Counted from the stretch's first letter, positions 33,298-41,994 are shown. The stretch: DNA of 47,700 bases from Alphaproteobacteria bacterium (GCA_947457935.1 CANGXP010000002.1:1-47700); one strand, 5' to 3'. A program made the numbers and translations. The notes: generated by a model not told the origin, from the letters alone.

Positions 33298-33918
33298 TCA
33301 ATCCGCAAATAACGTCCGATATTTCTTCACTATAGTGTATGCCTCATTGATTTTCTTCAATTTACCCTCATCCGTGAGCACACTGTGCTCTTTGTCAGGA
33401 TGATAGCGTTTTGCGAGAGTTCGATACTGTTGTTTGATATTTGTAAAAGTTATCAAGACGGTAACGTCTAATTCCAGCATTAACAGTGCTTGCCGAATTT
33501 CCACATTCATGGCGTAGGCAGCATCAACCCCTTGTTTCCCGCGATAGGTCTGGGCGTAATCCGTAAAATCAAAAAAGGCATCGTTTTTACGAAAAAAGGC
33601 ATCGTTTTTACGAAAAATCGCTTCCCTGTCGATGGCAAATGATTTTCCACCCGCCTTCCACGTTGGGCGATTCCACGTCACATCATCTTTCACTGCTGCT
33701 TCGATTTCTTCGAGTGTCATATCCGCGTAATAGTCCCAATTCGCGTTATACTCCCGAACATGCTCAAGGCAAAACCAGTAAAACTCTCGCAATGCATAGC
33801 GTGATTTTGGTGCGGGATATTCCCCCGCCCCCGTACACCCATGACAATCACAGGTACGGGGCGGTGGCGGCGGCTCGTAAAAAGCGAAATTGACAGTGTA
33901 TTTTTGCGGTTTTCTCAT
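33298..33918 (-). CDS. J-domain protein of the alphaproteobacterial cobS-linked type
   Basis: A 206-residue protein. The N-terminus has a cysteine cluster (CDCHGCTGAGEYPAPKSRYALREFYWFCLEHVREYN) that I associate with J-domain proteins encoded next to cobS in alphaproteobacteria. The C-terminal J domain carries YHPDKE (about residue 172) and a final KKINEAYTIVKKY helix. It should stimulate DnaK. A 21-bp tandem duplication in the middle gives the repeated FRKNDAF FRKNDAF. cobS is not adjacent here. It is convergent with the glycosyltransferase gene (27 nt between stops). Confidence 0.85.
   Translation of the reverse strand: MRKPQKYTVNFAFYEPPPPPRTCDCHGCTGAGEYPAPKSRYALREFYWFCLEHVREYNANWDYYADMTLEEIEAAVKDDVTWNRPTWKAGGKSFAIDREAIFRKNDAFFRKNDAFFDFTDYAQTYRGKQGVDAAYAMNVEIRQALLMLELDVTVLITFTNIKQQYRTLAKRYHPDKEHSVLTDEGKLKKINEAYTIVKKYRTLFAD
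33572..33616. repeat. 21-bp tandem duplication in the J-domain gene
   Basis: Two adjacent identical 21-bp units (AGGCATCGTTTTTACGAAAA plus one base) add seven residues in frame. The duplication is recent in appearance, as the units are identical. Confidence 0.85.
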
Positions 33919-33976
33919 ACTCTTTGACTATAACTTGAGATTTGTTAAGGTGTAGTTCATTTTGGAGTTTTCTATC

Positions 33977-34918
33977 ATGCCCCGCCCGTTACATATTTTA
34001 CTTGCTGCCCCAAGAGGGTTTTGTGCGGGGGTGGACAGAGCAATCCAAATAGTAGAACGCGCACTCGAGAAATATGGTGCGCCAATTTATGTACGCCATG
34101 AAATTGTGCATAATAAATTTGTGGTGGAAAGCCTTGAAGCGCAAGGGGCTGTTTTTGTGGAAGAACTGCATCAAGTACCGAGCGATGCACACGTTATTTT
34201 CTCAGCGCATGGCGTGCCTAAATCAGTCCCCTTAGACGCAGAAAACCGCCAGTTGCACTATTTAGATGCAACATGTCCGTTGGTGAGCAAGGTGCATCGC
34301 GAGGCAGAACGCCTATTTGAGGATGGTTTTCACATTATTTTGATTGGGCATAAAGGGCACCCTGAAGTGATTGGCACCATGGGGCAAATTCCTGAAAACG
34401 CGATGACGCTGCTTGAAACGGTTGAGCAGGCACAAACGATTGTTTTGCCAGACCATAAGCCGCTTGCCTACGTTACCCAGACTACCCTTTCTCTGGATGA
34501 AACTGCCGAGATTATCAGCGTGTTGCAGCAGCGGTTCAAAGGTATAGCTGCTCCTAAAAAAGAAGATATTTGCTATGCCACAACGAACCGCCAACTTGCC
34601 GTGCGGGAAATGGCGGCACGATGCGATGTTTTATTGGTAATTGGCGCACCAAATTCTTCCAACTCTCGCAGATTGGTTGAAGTTGGGAAGCAATATGGCT
34701 GTGAAAATGCGTACCTGATTGGGCGTGCCGTCGATATTGATATAAAATGGCTAGAAACTGCCCAAACTGTGGGGATTACAGCGGGTGCCTCTGCCCCCGA
34801 AGTGCTGGTGGATGAAGTGATAGCGTTCTTAAAAGAACGCTATGCTGTCAAAGTAGAAACAACCTCAGATGCACAAGAAAACGTGCATTTTAAGCTGCCG
34901 AGAGAGCTTGCTTCTTAA
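33977..34918 (+). CDS. ispH: 4-hydroxy-3-methylbut-2-enyl diphosphate reductase
   Basis: A 313-residue iron-sulfur enzyme, the last step of the MEP isoprenoid pathway. The three cluster cysteines are in [12 protein letters not shown] (residue 13), [14 protein letters not shown] and [12 protein letters not shown]. The substrate-binding [19 protein letters not shown] and [11 protein letters not shown] are present. ATG 33977 with GGAG 9 nt upstream is preferred over a TTG at 33962. Length is normal. The next genes are envelope genes from a separate promoter. Confidence 0.97.
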   Translation: MPRPLHILLAAPRGFCAGVDRAIQIVERALEKYGAPIYVRHEIVHNKFVVESLEAQGAVFVEELHQVPSDAHVIFSAHGVPKSVPLDAENRQLHYLDATCPLVSKVHREAERLFEDGFHIILIGHKGHPEVIGTMGQIPENAMTLLETVEQAQTIVLPDHKPLAYVTQTTLSLDETAEIISVLQQRFKGIAAPKKEDICYATTNRQLAVREMAARCDVLLVIGAPNSSNSRRLVEVGKQYGCENAYLIGRAVDIDIKWLETAQTVGITAGASAPEVLVDEVIAFLKERYAVKVETTSDAQENVHFKLPRELAS

Positions 34919-34958
34919 ATTTACAATAGATTAAATGAATTATTGAGATGCTTTGCAT

Positions 34959-34988
34959 TTGACAACACACACCCAAAACGCGTATTAT
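34959..34988 (+). promoter_or_regulatory. sigma70-like promoter upstream of the lytic transglycosylase
   Basis: A perfect -35 TTGACA and a -10-like TATTAT are separated by 18 bp, in the 185-bp gap after ispH. The gap to the ATG at 35104 leaves a leader of about 110 nt. Confidence 0.7.
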
Positions 34989-35103
34989 TCTTAAAGAGTA
35001 AACACTTTTTTATACTTTATGGCATTAAACTTGCACTGTTTGTAAAAAAACATGAGGTACGGCGTTCTCTTAAAAGGGCGCTACACAACAAAACAAAGAA
35101 TTT

Positions 35104-35892
35104 ATGACGACAAAGCCCACTTTTCCTATAAGAACACTTGCTGCATCGCTGCTGTTACTAGGTGCTGTGTCGTCTGTGGGACATGCAACCGCGCTTGCCG
35201 ATCCTGCAAAACTCGTGTGTCACTCTTATGTTCGCCTCACGGAGCAACAGGCACAAATCCCCACACAGCTTTTAGAATCTATTGCACTTACGGAATCCGC
35301 CAAGTGGTATGATCCCCTAAAGCGCACCATCGCTTGGCCGTGGACGGTGATGGCAGAGGGCAAAGGGCGTTACTTTGAAACCAAACAAGAAGCGATCAAC
35401 GAAGTAATGAAGTTGCGCGCAAAAGGCGTGCGCAATATTGATGTAGGCTGCATGCAGATTAATTTAATGCATCATCCTGATGCGTTTGCTTCTCTTGAAG
35501 AGGCTTTTGACCCCCAAACCAACGTGCGTTACAGCGCAAAATTCTTGCTTAATTTAAAAAGTCGCTTTGCAACATGGTCAAATGCGGTGGGCTATTATCA
35601 TTCTGCAACGCCAGAGTTTCATTTCCGCTATCGCAAGAAAGTATTAGATAAGTGGCGCGAAACACGCCAGCAAAACCCTCAAGGACTGGCGATTGCACCG
35701 TATACGGTAGCTAGCAACACGCCATATGACTATAAAACCTACAAACCCACTAAGAAAACGACACCCACCACAACAAGAAAAACATCCTCTACCGTGCAGC
35801 GATACTACCCTGTGCAGCAGTCTGCCTCTCAAATGCGCTCACAAATTATGAATATGCGTCGTAGTGGGCATTTAAAGGTTATTACGTTTTAG
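35104..35892 (+). CDS. SLT-family lytic transglycosylase
   Basis: A 262-residue secreted protein with a signal peptide (cleavage near ATALA, residue 31). The goose-lysozyme-like domain has its catalytic glutamate in ALTESAKWYD (E64), then WPWTVMAEGKGRYF, VGCMQINLMHHPDAF and AVGYYHSATPEF. A Thr/Lys-rich low-complexity tail spans about 205-225 (KKTTPTTTRKTSSTV). It cleaves the MurNAc-GlcNAc bond with anhydro-MurNAc formation, probably for envelope machinery or turnover. The C-terminal stop overlaps the convergent LapG-like gene by 4 nt. Confidence 0.9.
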   Translation: MTTKPTFPIRTLAASLLLLGAVSSVGHATALADPAKLVCHSYVRLTEQQAQIPTQLLESIALTESAKWYDPLKRTIAWPWTVMAEGKGRYFETKQEAINEVMKLRAKGVRNIDVGCMQINLMHHPDAFASLEEAFDPQTNVRYSAKFLLNLKSRFATWSNAVGYYHSATPEFHFRYRKKVLDKWRETRQQNPQGLAIAPYTVASNTPYDYKTYKPTKKTTPTTTRKTSSTVQRYYPVQQSASQMRSQIMNMRRSGHLKVITF

Positions 35893-36500
35893 CGTAAACT
35901 AGCAATATTTGTCGTGGGCACGGCAGTATTCCACGTTAATTGATTCTTAGTATCTTGTCTTGCGAGCCAGCGGTATTGCATGTTTTCCCACGCTTCAACT
36001 TTCTTCATCCGATTATCTAACACATAATCTCCCCCCGAAGAAGCGACAGTCAACACAACGTGATTCTCACCTTTTTCCGTTACTGCCGTTGTCAATAACA
36101 AGGCATTTTTTGACCATCCCCGCGCAACAAGCAACCGCTTCTTCAAAATTGCATAATCTTCACAATCGCCGTATTGATTACTGGGGTAGCCCCAACTGTC
36201 CGCAACACCAACGTTTTCAATATCAGATCGTGGTTGAATAGCCGCATTTACAAATTCTTGCACTTCGTCCATATCACGCTTTAAACGTTCAGACATGGTA
36301 ACTCTCTCCTCCGAGGCAACTTTACTGATGCACTCATCATAGTTACGCAAACAATACTGTAAAAAGGCAAGGGGCGGCACAACATGCTTGCCAACAGGCA
36401 TAAAATTCACTTGTGTTTCTTGTTTACTTTCTGCCTTGGCATCTGCATTGATGCCAATAAAAAGTACACTCGCTATGAGCAGTTGCTTTAAGAATGCCAT
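35889..36500 (-). CDS. BTLCP/LapG-like periplasmic cysteine protease
   Basis: A 203-residue secreted protein of the bacterial transglutaminase-like cysteine proteinase family (PF06035 type). The signal peptide ends near residue 23. The catalytic triad is visible: cysteine in YGDCEDYAILKK (C113), histidine in NHVVLTV (H146) and aspartate in YVLDN (D161 or D157). LapG proteases cleave large adhesins at the cell surface under control of LapD and c-di-GMP, but no adhesin, LapD or type I secretion gene is in the window. It is next to two export genes for polysaccharide, so a role in matrix control is possible. Confidence 0.88.
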   Translation of the reverse strand: MAFLKQLLIASVLFIGINADAKAESKQETQVNFMPVGKHVVPPLAFLQYCLRNYDECISKVASEERVTMSERLKRDMDEVQEFVNAAIQPRSDIENVGVADSWGYPSNQYGDCEDYAILKKRLLVARGWSKNALLLTTAVTEKGENHVVLTVASSGGDYVLDNRMKKVEAWENMQYRWLARQDTKNQLTWNTAVPTTNIASLR

Positions 36501-36590
36501 AAAAAAACCTTACAAGAATAAAAAAGTGTTTTTTGTCTATAACTTTAAGTTGAACACAAAAATATTAATTATCCCTTAAGTGATTTCCCC

Positions 36591-36619
36591 TTGGCGTGTG
36601 GATAAAGTTGTGCTATAGA
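36591..36619 (+). promoter_or_regulatory. sigma70-like promoter of the 36.6-39.2 kb export operon
   Basis: -35 TTGGCG and -10 TATAGA with a 17-bp spacer, about 45 nt before the ATG at 36664. Confidence 0.65.
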
Positions 36620-36663
36620 CATAGTTATTATGAATAGTTTTTTTGTTCAATATATTAGGATTT

Positions 36664-37227
36664 ATGCAAATGTTTTTTCAATCCAAGCCTGTAACCCTCT
36701 CTGTTTTCTTAGCATTTTTCGTATTATCCTCTGCCGTACAGGCACAGGATGCCTCTGTTACAGAGTCTCTCAAAGCAGTATCGACAAATGATCAAACATG
36801 CACAGAAACCGCCCTTGACTTGGCAAAAAGTCAAGCAGACCTTGCTGAAGATTCAACCAAAAAACAAACCGCTGTTGCAACGATTGCAGGCATTGCAACA
36901 ACGCAATGTAGCTTTACGGCAACATCTGGTATCGCGACCTCCTTCGCAAAAGAATTTCCCGAAGATGCCGTTGCTATTGCTGTTGCAATGACCAAAGCAA
37001 ATCCTAGTGCCGTTGCAGAAATTGTGCTGAGTATTGTCACAACTTTCCCTGAAAAAAGACAGCAGAAGAAATTTGAAGATATTATTGCGGCATTAAAGCA
37101 AGAAGTTCCTGAGCTTGCTAACCAAGAAAGCTTTGCCGCTCTCTCAATCCCTGGTGCTCCCCCCAGCCCTAGCGCACCTGCTCCTGCGGCAGGATTATTA
37201 GCGTTTGATGTGATTAGTCCTTCCTAA
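36664..37227 (+). CDS. secreted Ala-rich helical protein of an export operon
   Basis: A 187-residue protein with a signal peptide (MQMFFQSKPVTLSVFLAFFVLSSAVQAQ). ATG 36664 is preferred over a TTG at 36643; AGGA precedes it. The mature part is helical and rich in Ala, Thr and Ile (ATIAGIATTQCSF, AVAIAVAMTKANPSAVAEIV), with one pair of Cys, and ends in a Pro/Ala-rich stretch (GAPPSPSAPAPAAG). I do not recognise the family. Its position before a BBP2_2 barrel and a Wza-type lipoprotein, in one operon, suggests a periplasmic helper for polysaccharide export. Confidence 0.75.
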   Translation: MQMFFQSKPVTLSVFLAFFVLSSAVQAQDASVTESLKAVSTNDQTCTETALDLAKSQADLAEDSTKKQTAVATIAGIATTQCSFTATSGIATSFAKEFPEDAVAIAVAMTKANPSAVAEIVLSIVTTFPEKRQQKKFEDIIAALKQEVPELANQESFAALSIPGAPPSPSAPAPAAGLLAFDVISPS

Positions 37228-37282
37228 AACATACACAACACCGTAAATTATTGTCTCCTTATTTATTATCGACGGAATCCTT

Positions 37283-38611
37283 ATGAAAAAGATATTGCCT
37301 TTTAGCGTTACCGCTTCTTTGATGTTGTTTTCTCTGCCTATTTACGCGCAAACAACCTCTGCCGTGCAATATTCGCAAAGCGAACAAACAGTGCGAGGAC
37401 AAAGCAACCTAGAAAAACCCACATTCCGTAACCCCATCAAGGGACAAAGTGTTTTTGAACGGTCGCGTCCCGATTATGAACCACTAGGCATTCGCGCAGG
37501 ATCTTTTGTTTTTTCTCCTGGGATTACTTTCGCAACAGAATTTGATGATAACATTTTCATCGGCGATGATAGCGATGGTGGGAACAAAGAAGGCGACACT
37601 ATTTTTGTTGTTAGCCCTGGGGTGCGCGTTGACTCTGACTGGGAACGTCACTCTTTAACATTTCGCGCAGGCGCGCGTAGCGGCAACTATTTAGACAATA
37701 GCACGCAAGACTATACTGATGCGCTTCTTGCTGTGAACGGCGCGTACGACATCAGCAAAGGGTTCTTTATAAGCGGTGGATTAAGTGGGCAACAGCTTCG
37801 TGAAGAACGTGGATCTCCCAACGATACTGTTGGTAATCAATTCGGCCCCACAAAATACTTTCTCAGCATTCTTAATGCAGGCATCACCCGTGATGTTGGA
37901 CTTATTGGCTTTAACATCGATAGCAACTTAATACGCTGGGACTATGATCGCGTTGGCAATCTCAACAATGATGATCGCGATCGCGATGATCTTGATGTTA
38001 CAGGTCGCGTTAACTACAATTTCATGGAAAACTACAAAGCCTTTGTAAGTGTGGGCGGGAACAAACGCGAATATGATAATTCTATTGATAGCAATGGCTT
38101 TCAACGGAGCTCAGAAGGCAACGAGTATCGGGTCGGAACAAATTTTGATATTACTGAACTTGTAACGGGCGAGTTGTATGGTGGTTGGGCGTGGCAAGAT
38201 TATAACGACAGTCGTTTTAGCACCATTAAAACCCCTGTTTATGGCGCGTCTGTTTTGTGGGATTTAACAGGGTTAACATCTCTCAAAGGTTCAGTAACAC
38301 GCCAAATCACCGATTCTGTACAATCAAACATCTCAGGGTATGTTGAGTCAGCGTACCGCGTTTCAGTAGAGCATGAACTATTACGTAACATTTTGTTGGG
38401 TGCTGCTGTTGAATATCGCAACTACGACTTTAGGGGCATCAGTGTTAACCGCGAGGACGATCTTTATTCTGGTGAAATTGGCGCACGGTATTTACTTAAT
38501 CGGATTGTCGTGTTAGGCTTTGACTATGGATATTACACACGTTCTTCAAATGCTTCTAGTCAAGATTATACACAGAACACAGCCATCGCAACTGTAGGAT
38601 TAAAATTCTAA
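37283..38611 (+). CDS. outer-membrane beta-barrel protein, BBP2_2 type
   Basis: A 442-residue protein with a signal peptide (cleavage near IYAQTT). The mature part consists of alternating beta-strands with many aromatic girdle residues, beginning GIRAGSFVFSPGITFATEFDDNIF and ending in a C-terminal phenylalanine (TVGLKF), as outer-membrane barrels do. It matches the BBP2_2 pattern found in alphaproteobacterial EPS clusters, where it is the outer-membrane secretion pore or an associated barrel. Its TAA overlaps the start of the next gene (TAATG at 38609-38613), so the two are translationally coupled. Confidence 0.87.
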   Translation: MKKILPFSVTASLMLFSLPIYAQTTSAVQYSQSEQTVRGQSNLEKPTFRNPIKGQSVFERSRPDYEPLGIRAGSFVFSPGITFATEFDDNIFIGDDSDGGNKEGDTIFVVSPGVRVDSDWERHSLTFRAGARSGNYLDNSTQDYTDALLAVNGAYDISKGFFISGGLSGQQLREERGSPNDTVGNQFGPTKYFLSILNAGITRDVGLIGFNIDSNLIRWDYDRVGNLNNDDRDRDDLDVTGRVNYNFMENYKAFVSVGGNKREYDNSIDSNGFQRSSEGNEYRVGTNFDITELVTGELYGGWAWQDYNDSRFSTIKTPVYGASVLWDLTGLTSLKGSVTRQITDSVQSNISGYVESAYRVSVEHELLRNILLGAAVEYRNYDFRGISVNREDDLYSGEIGARYLLNRIVVLGFDYGYYTRSSNASSQDYTQNTAIATVGLKF

Positions 38612-39183
38612 TGACACTCCCCGCTTTGCTGCGTTATCTATCTCTTGGCTTCGTTTGTATTTTTTTAAATGCATGTGCAACGCAACCGCCACAAGCGGTT
38701 GAAACTCTCGTCTCTGATGTTTCTGAAGCGACGTATCTTTTAGGCACAGGTGACAAAGTAAACATTAAAGTTTTTCGGGAAGATAATTTAACGGGCGATT
38801 TTCAACTCGATGATAACGGTGTTATTTCTTTTCCCCTAGTTGGGGTTGTTGAGGCACGGGGACTAACTCCACGCCAATTGGAAGACACACTGAGCAAAAA
38901 GTTAGCGGCGGGCTTCTTAAAAGACCCCGTTGTTACCGTTCAGGTGCTTAGTTATCGTCCCTTTTATATCTTAGGTGAGGTTAAAAATCCAGGTAGTTAT
39001 CCTTATGTTACAGGGATAACGATTGAAAATGCTGTTGCCTTAGCGGGGGGACACACTTATCGCGGACGCAAAGATGTCGCAACAGTAACCCGTGCGGCAG
39101 AAGGCAGTACGGAACAAACAGTACCAGTAGGGACAAAAGTTTTACCAGGGGATGTTATTACAATTAAAGAGCGTTATTTTTAG
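38611..39183 (+). CDS. Wza-type polysaccharide export lipoprotein
   Basis: A 190-residue lipoprotein with lipobox IFLNAC (Cys22). The polysaccharide export domain (about 42-115) has YLLGTGDKVNIKVFRED, FQLDDNGVISFPLVGVVEARGLT and LKDPVVTVQV. An SLBB segment follows (FYILGEVKNPGSYPYVTGITIENAVALAGGHT). It is short, like GumB and other small exporters, and lacks the Wza C-terminal helix. It is coupled to the preceding barrel. No co-polymerase (Wzc type) or glycosyltransferase is encoded in this operon, so export partners must be elsewhere. Confidence 0.92.
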   Translation: MTLPALLRYLSLGFVCIFLNACATQPPQAVETLVSDVSEATYLLGTGDKVNIKVFREDNLTGDFQLDDNGVISFPLVGVVEARGLTPRQLEDTLSKKLAAGFLKDPVVTVQVLSYRPFYILGEVKNPGSYPYVTGITIENAVALAGGHTYRGRKDVATVTRAAEGSTEQTVPVGTKVLPGDVITIKERYF

Positions 39184-39231
39184 AACTGGTTCTTTGAGCT
39201 ATTCTCTAATGTGGTAGAATAAATGTCAAAA

Positions 39232-39336
39232 TATAGCGTTACTGCTTTTGATTGAGACTAGAAATGCAAGGCGATGTGTAGTAAATCTACATGAGCCAAA
39301 GCATGACACCGTATCAATCAAAATGAGGAATGCTAT
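39232..39336 (+). repeat. palindromic element (core-hairpin family), 39.3 kb copy
   Basis: The outer arms 39232-39257 and 39312-39336 are complementary at about 21 of 26 positions. The core at 39271-39297 reads GTGTA-N7-TACATGAGC and is preceded by AGAAATGCAAGGCG. It fills most of the 200-bp gap between the Wza-type gene and envC. Confidence 0.75.
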
Positions 39337-39383
39337 ACAGCGTATACCTTGCTTTCAAAGCATAACACTTATACTATCGCGCC

Positions 39384-40565
39384 ATGCGATACCCTGCCCT
39401 CTTTTGTATTTTTAGTTTTGCCTGTTTCTTGCTTACGGCTCAAGTGTCACTTGGCAATGAAAAAGCAGATCTGCAAAATATCAAGCTAAAGTTACGAGAG
39501 AAAGAGCAACTTCAGTCGTCTCAACAAGCAACACTGGCGGATTTACAAGCAACGCTCAAAAACCTGCGGAAACAATCCGCTGCCCAAGCCCGGCAAAATG
39601 TTGCCATAGAAAATCAGCTTCTTGCGCTTGAAACACAAGAACAAACGCTGTTACGCCAACAACAGCAAACACAGCAAGAGTTTGAAGACACGGCAGCAAA
39701 ACTCCAACAAACTCTTAAAACTTTGCAGCGCATCGGCAGACAACCCACTGTCGCGCTGTTATTTAAGGGGGACACCCCCCTTGATACGGTGCGTTCAGGC
39801 AGCTTACTGGCAAGTTTATTGCAAAAATTCAATGCACAAACCACCGTTGTTAAACTGCAACTCAACAAATTAACGCTATTACAGCAGCAATTGACCGCCA
39901 CAAAAAATGATCTCAGCGCACAGCAAGAAGATCTCCAAAAACAACGCGCAAAACTAGCAGAAATTACAGCGCAGAAGAATGCCCTTAATCAGCGACTCAC
40001 GAAAACTGCCCTTCTTACATCGCAAGAAATAAACAAACTCAAGCAACGCTCGAATAGTTTGGAACAACTCATTGCTAATCTTGATGCAGATGCAGCAAGA
40101 AAAGCGAAAGAACAACAACGCAGCAATACAAAAACTCAGACACAACGCAGCATCAGTGATGATAACGCAACGCGCAAACCCTTGCAACGCGGCGGACTCA
40201 TTTTGCCTGCAGCAGGACGCATCAGCGTACGATTCAACGAAGTAAATGCTTTCGGCACAAAAAATAAAGGGATTGTTATCCAAACACGCAAACAAGGGGT
40301 TGTAGTTTCGCCCGCTACGGGCAATGTTATTTTTGCAGGGAGCTTTCGTGGCAACAGCAAGGTGGTGATTATTAAGCATCACTCTCCCTACCATAGCGTT
40401 ATTATGGGCATGGCATCCCTTGACATTAAGTCAGGAGATGCGGTAGAGGCTGGCGAACCGATTGGTAAAATGGGTAAACAAGTGCTTGACCTTTACCTTG
40501 AGCTAAGGCGTAATGGCGAGCAAGTTGATCCCAGCCCTTGGCTTGCTTTGAAGAAAAATTCTTAA
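39384..40565 (+). CDS. envC: EnvC-like amidase activator with a degenerate LytM domain
   Basis: A 393-residue secreted protein. The signal peptide ends near residue 25 (SLGNE). A long coiled coil spans about 25-250 (repeated Leu/Gln/Lys heptads). The LytM/M23 domain follows at about 270-390 (GLILPAAGRISVRFN, VVVSPATGNVIFAGSF, IGKMGKQVLDLYLELRRNGEQVDPSPWL). The zinc ligands of active M23 peptidases are missing: the usual HxxxD is NKGIVI and the HxH position is SPYHSVIMGM. This is the state of EnvC, which activates division amidases rather than cleaving peptides itself. It is 25 nt upstream of ctpA, and the pair is conserved in alphaproteobacteria. Confidence 0.9.
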   Translation: MRYPALFCIFSFACFLLTAQVSLGNEKADLQNIKLKLREKEQLQSSQQATLADLQATLKNLRKQSAAQARQNVAIENQLLALETQEQTLLRQQQQTQQEFEDTAAKLQQTLKTLQRIGRQPTVALLFKGDTPLDTVRSGSLLASLLQKFNAQTTVVKLQLNKLTLLQQQLTATKNDLSAQQEDLQKQRAKLAEITAQKNALNQRLTKTALLTSQEINKLKQRSNSLEQLIANLDADAARKAKEQQRSNTKTQTQRSISDDNATRKPLQRGGLILPAAGRISVRFNEVNAFGTKNKGIVIQTRKQGVVVSPATGNVIFAGSFRGNSKVVIIKHHSPYHSVIMGMASLDIKSGDAVEAGEPIGKMGKQVLDLYLELRRNGEQVDPSPWLALKKNS

Positions 40566-40590
40566 ATAATAATTATAGAGTATCCTCGCT

Positions 40591-41985
40591 ATGGCACTAC
40601 GTTTTCCCTCTTTATTCATTACAGCAACCGCGTTCACGTTGCTGAGCTGTGCCTCTGTTTATAGCAAGGATATGCCAGAAAAAGACACGAAAACGGAAGC
40701 GGATACCTATAAACAACTGAACCTTTTTGGCGAAGTGTTCGAGCGGGTGCGCAATGACTATGTAGAAGAAAAAAAGGATCAAGAACTGATTGAAGCCGCC
40801 ATTAATGGCATGTTGACCTATCTTGATCCCCATTCAAGCTACCTTGATTTAGATAGCTTCAAGGACATGCAAGTACAAACCAAAGGGGAATTTGGCGGAC
40901 TTGGCATTGAAGTAACCCAAGAAAATGGCTTGGTAAAAGTTGTCTCTCCGATTGATGACACACCCGCTGCCCGTGCAGGCATCAAAACAGGGGATTATAT
41001 TACGCATTTAGATGGGGAACCTGTTGTAGGGCTCACCCTCAATCAAGCCGTTGATATGATGCGCGGCTTAGTGAACACCAAAATTAAACTCACCATTCGG
41101 CGTGAAGGCAAAGAAGCGTTTGATGTGGAGCTTACGCGCGATGTCATCAAAATTAAGTCCGTTCGTTTTAACCGTGAGGGTGATATTGGCTATATTCGTA
41201 TCACCGCCTTTAACGAAAACACCGAATCTGCCTTGCGCGATGCAGTGGCAAACCTCAAAAAAGACATTGGTAAAAACCTTAAAGGATATGTGCTTGACCT
41301 ACGCAATAACCCCGGAGGGTTGCTAGAGCAAGCCGTGTCTGTTTCCGATGATTTCCTTGAAAAAGGCGAGATTGTGTCAACACGCGGTCGTCGTGTGGAA
41401 GAAACACAACGCTATAATGCAGAAGAAGGCGATATTGCTGATAATTTGCCCTTAGTCGTCATTATCAATGGTGGCTCTGCCTCTGCATCAGAAATTGTTT
41501 CTGGTGCGCTGCAGGATCATCGCCGTGCTATCGTACTGGGTACGCGCTCGTTCGGTAAAGGCTCTGTACAAACAATTATACCACTTCCAGGTCATGGGGC
41601 AATGCGCCTTACAACAGCGCGGTATTACACCCCCTCAGGACGGTCAATCCAAGCAAAAGGTATCGAGCCTGACATTATTGTTCCACAAAGTAAGATAGAA
41701 ACATTAGAAAATGGGGAACGCGAACGCCATGAAGCAGACTTGCGCGGGGCATTGAAAAACCCCCAAAGCGTTGAAACAGAAAAAGAAAAACAACTGCAAG
41801 AGAACAAGAAAGACAAACCCCTCCCCGCTTCTTCCACAACCAATACCCCTGAGAAAAAAGAGGGAGATAAGAAGGATGCAAAGACGGAAGACTATCAACT
41901 GTCTCGTGCGCTTGACTTGCTCAATGGTATCGCGCTCTATGAACAACGCCGCACTGATTCTAAGACAAAGCCCGTTAGTCAATAG
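40591..41985 (+). CDS. ctpA: C-terminal processing peptidase, S41 family
   Basis: A 464-residue periplasmic serine protease. After a signal sequence (possible lipobox LLSC) comes a helical cap (YLDPHSSYLD) and a PDZ domain at about 95-175 (GGLGIEVTQENGLVKVVSPIDDTPAARAGIKTGD). The S41 domain has its catalytic serine in NGGSASASEIVSGAL (about 297-300) and lysine in RSFGKGSVQTIIPL (about 323). The C-terminus (about 385-450) is a Lys/Glu-rich linker. It trims or degrades periplasmic proteins, often peptidoglycan hydrolases. It is between envC and the deacetylase-like gene in a conserved operon. Confidence 0.96.
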   Translation: MALRFPSLFITATAFTLLSCASVYSKDMPEKDTKTEADTYKQLNLFGEVFERVRNDYVEEKKDQELIEAAINGMLTYLDPHSSYLDLDSFKDMQVQTKGEFGGLGIEVTQENGLVKVVSPIDDTPAARAGIKTGDYITHLDGEPVVGLTLNQAVDMMRGLVNTKIKLTIRREGKEAFDVELTRDVIKIKSVRFNREGDIGYIRITAFNENTESALRDAVANLKKDIGKNLKGYVLDLRNNPGGLLEQAVSVSDDFLEKGEIVSTRGRRVEETQRYNAEEGDIADNLPLVVIINGGSASASEIVSGALQDHRRAIVLGTRSFGKGSVQTIIPLPGHGAMRLTTARYYTPSGRSIQAKGIEPDIIVPQSKIETLENGERERHEADLRGALKNPQSVETEKEKQLQENKKDKPLPASSTTNTPEKKEGDKKDAKTEDYQLSRALDLLNGIALYEQRRTDSKTKPVSQ

Positions 41986-41994
41986 ATAGCTTTT

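Noticed and set aside
35052-35312. Alternative frame over the lytic transglycosylase start
   Set aside because: The 35104 frame encodes a signal peptide and the whole catalytic domain; the other has neither.
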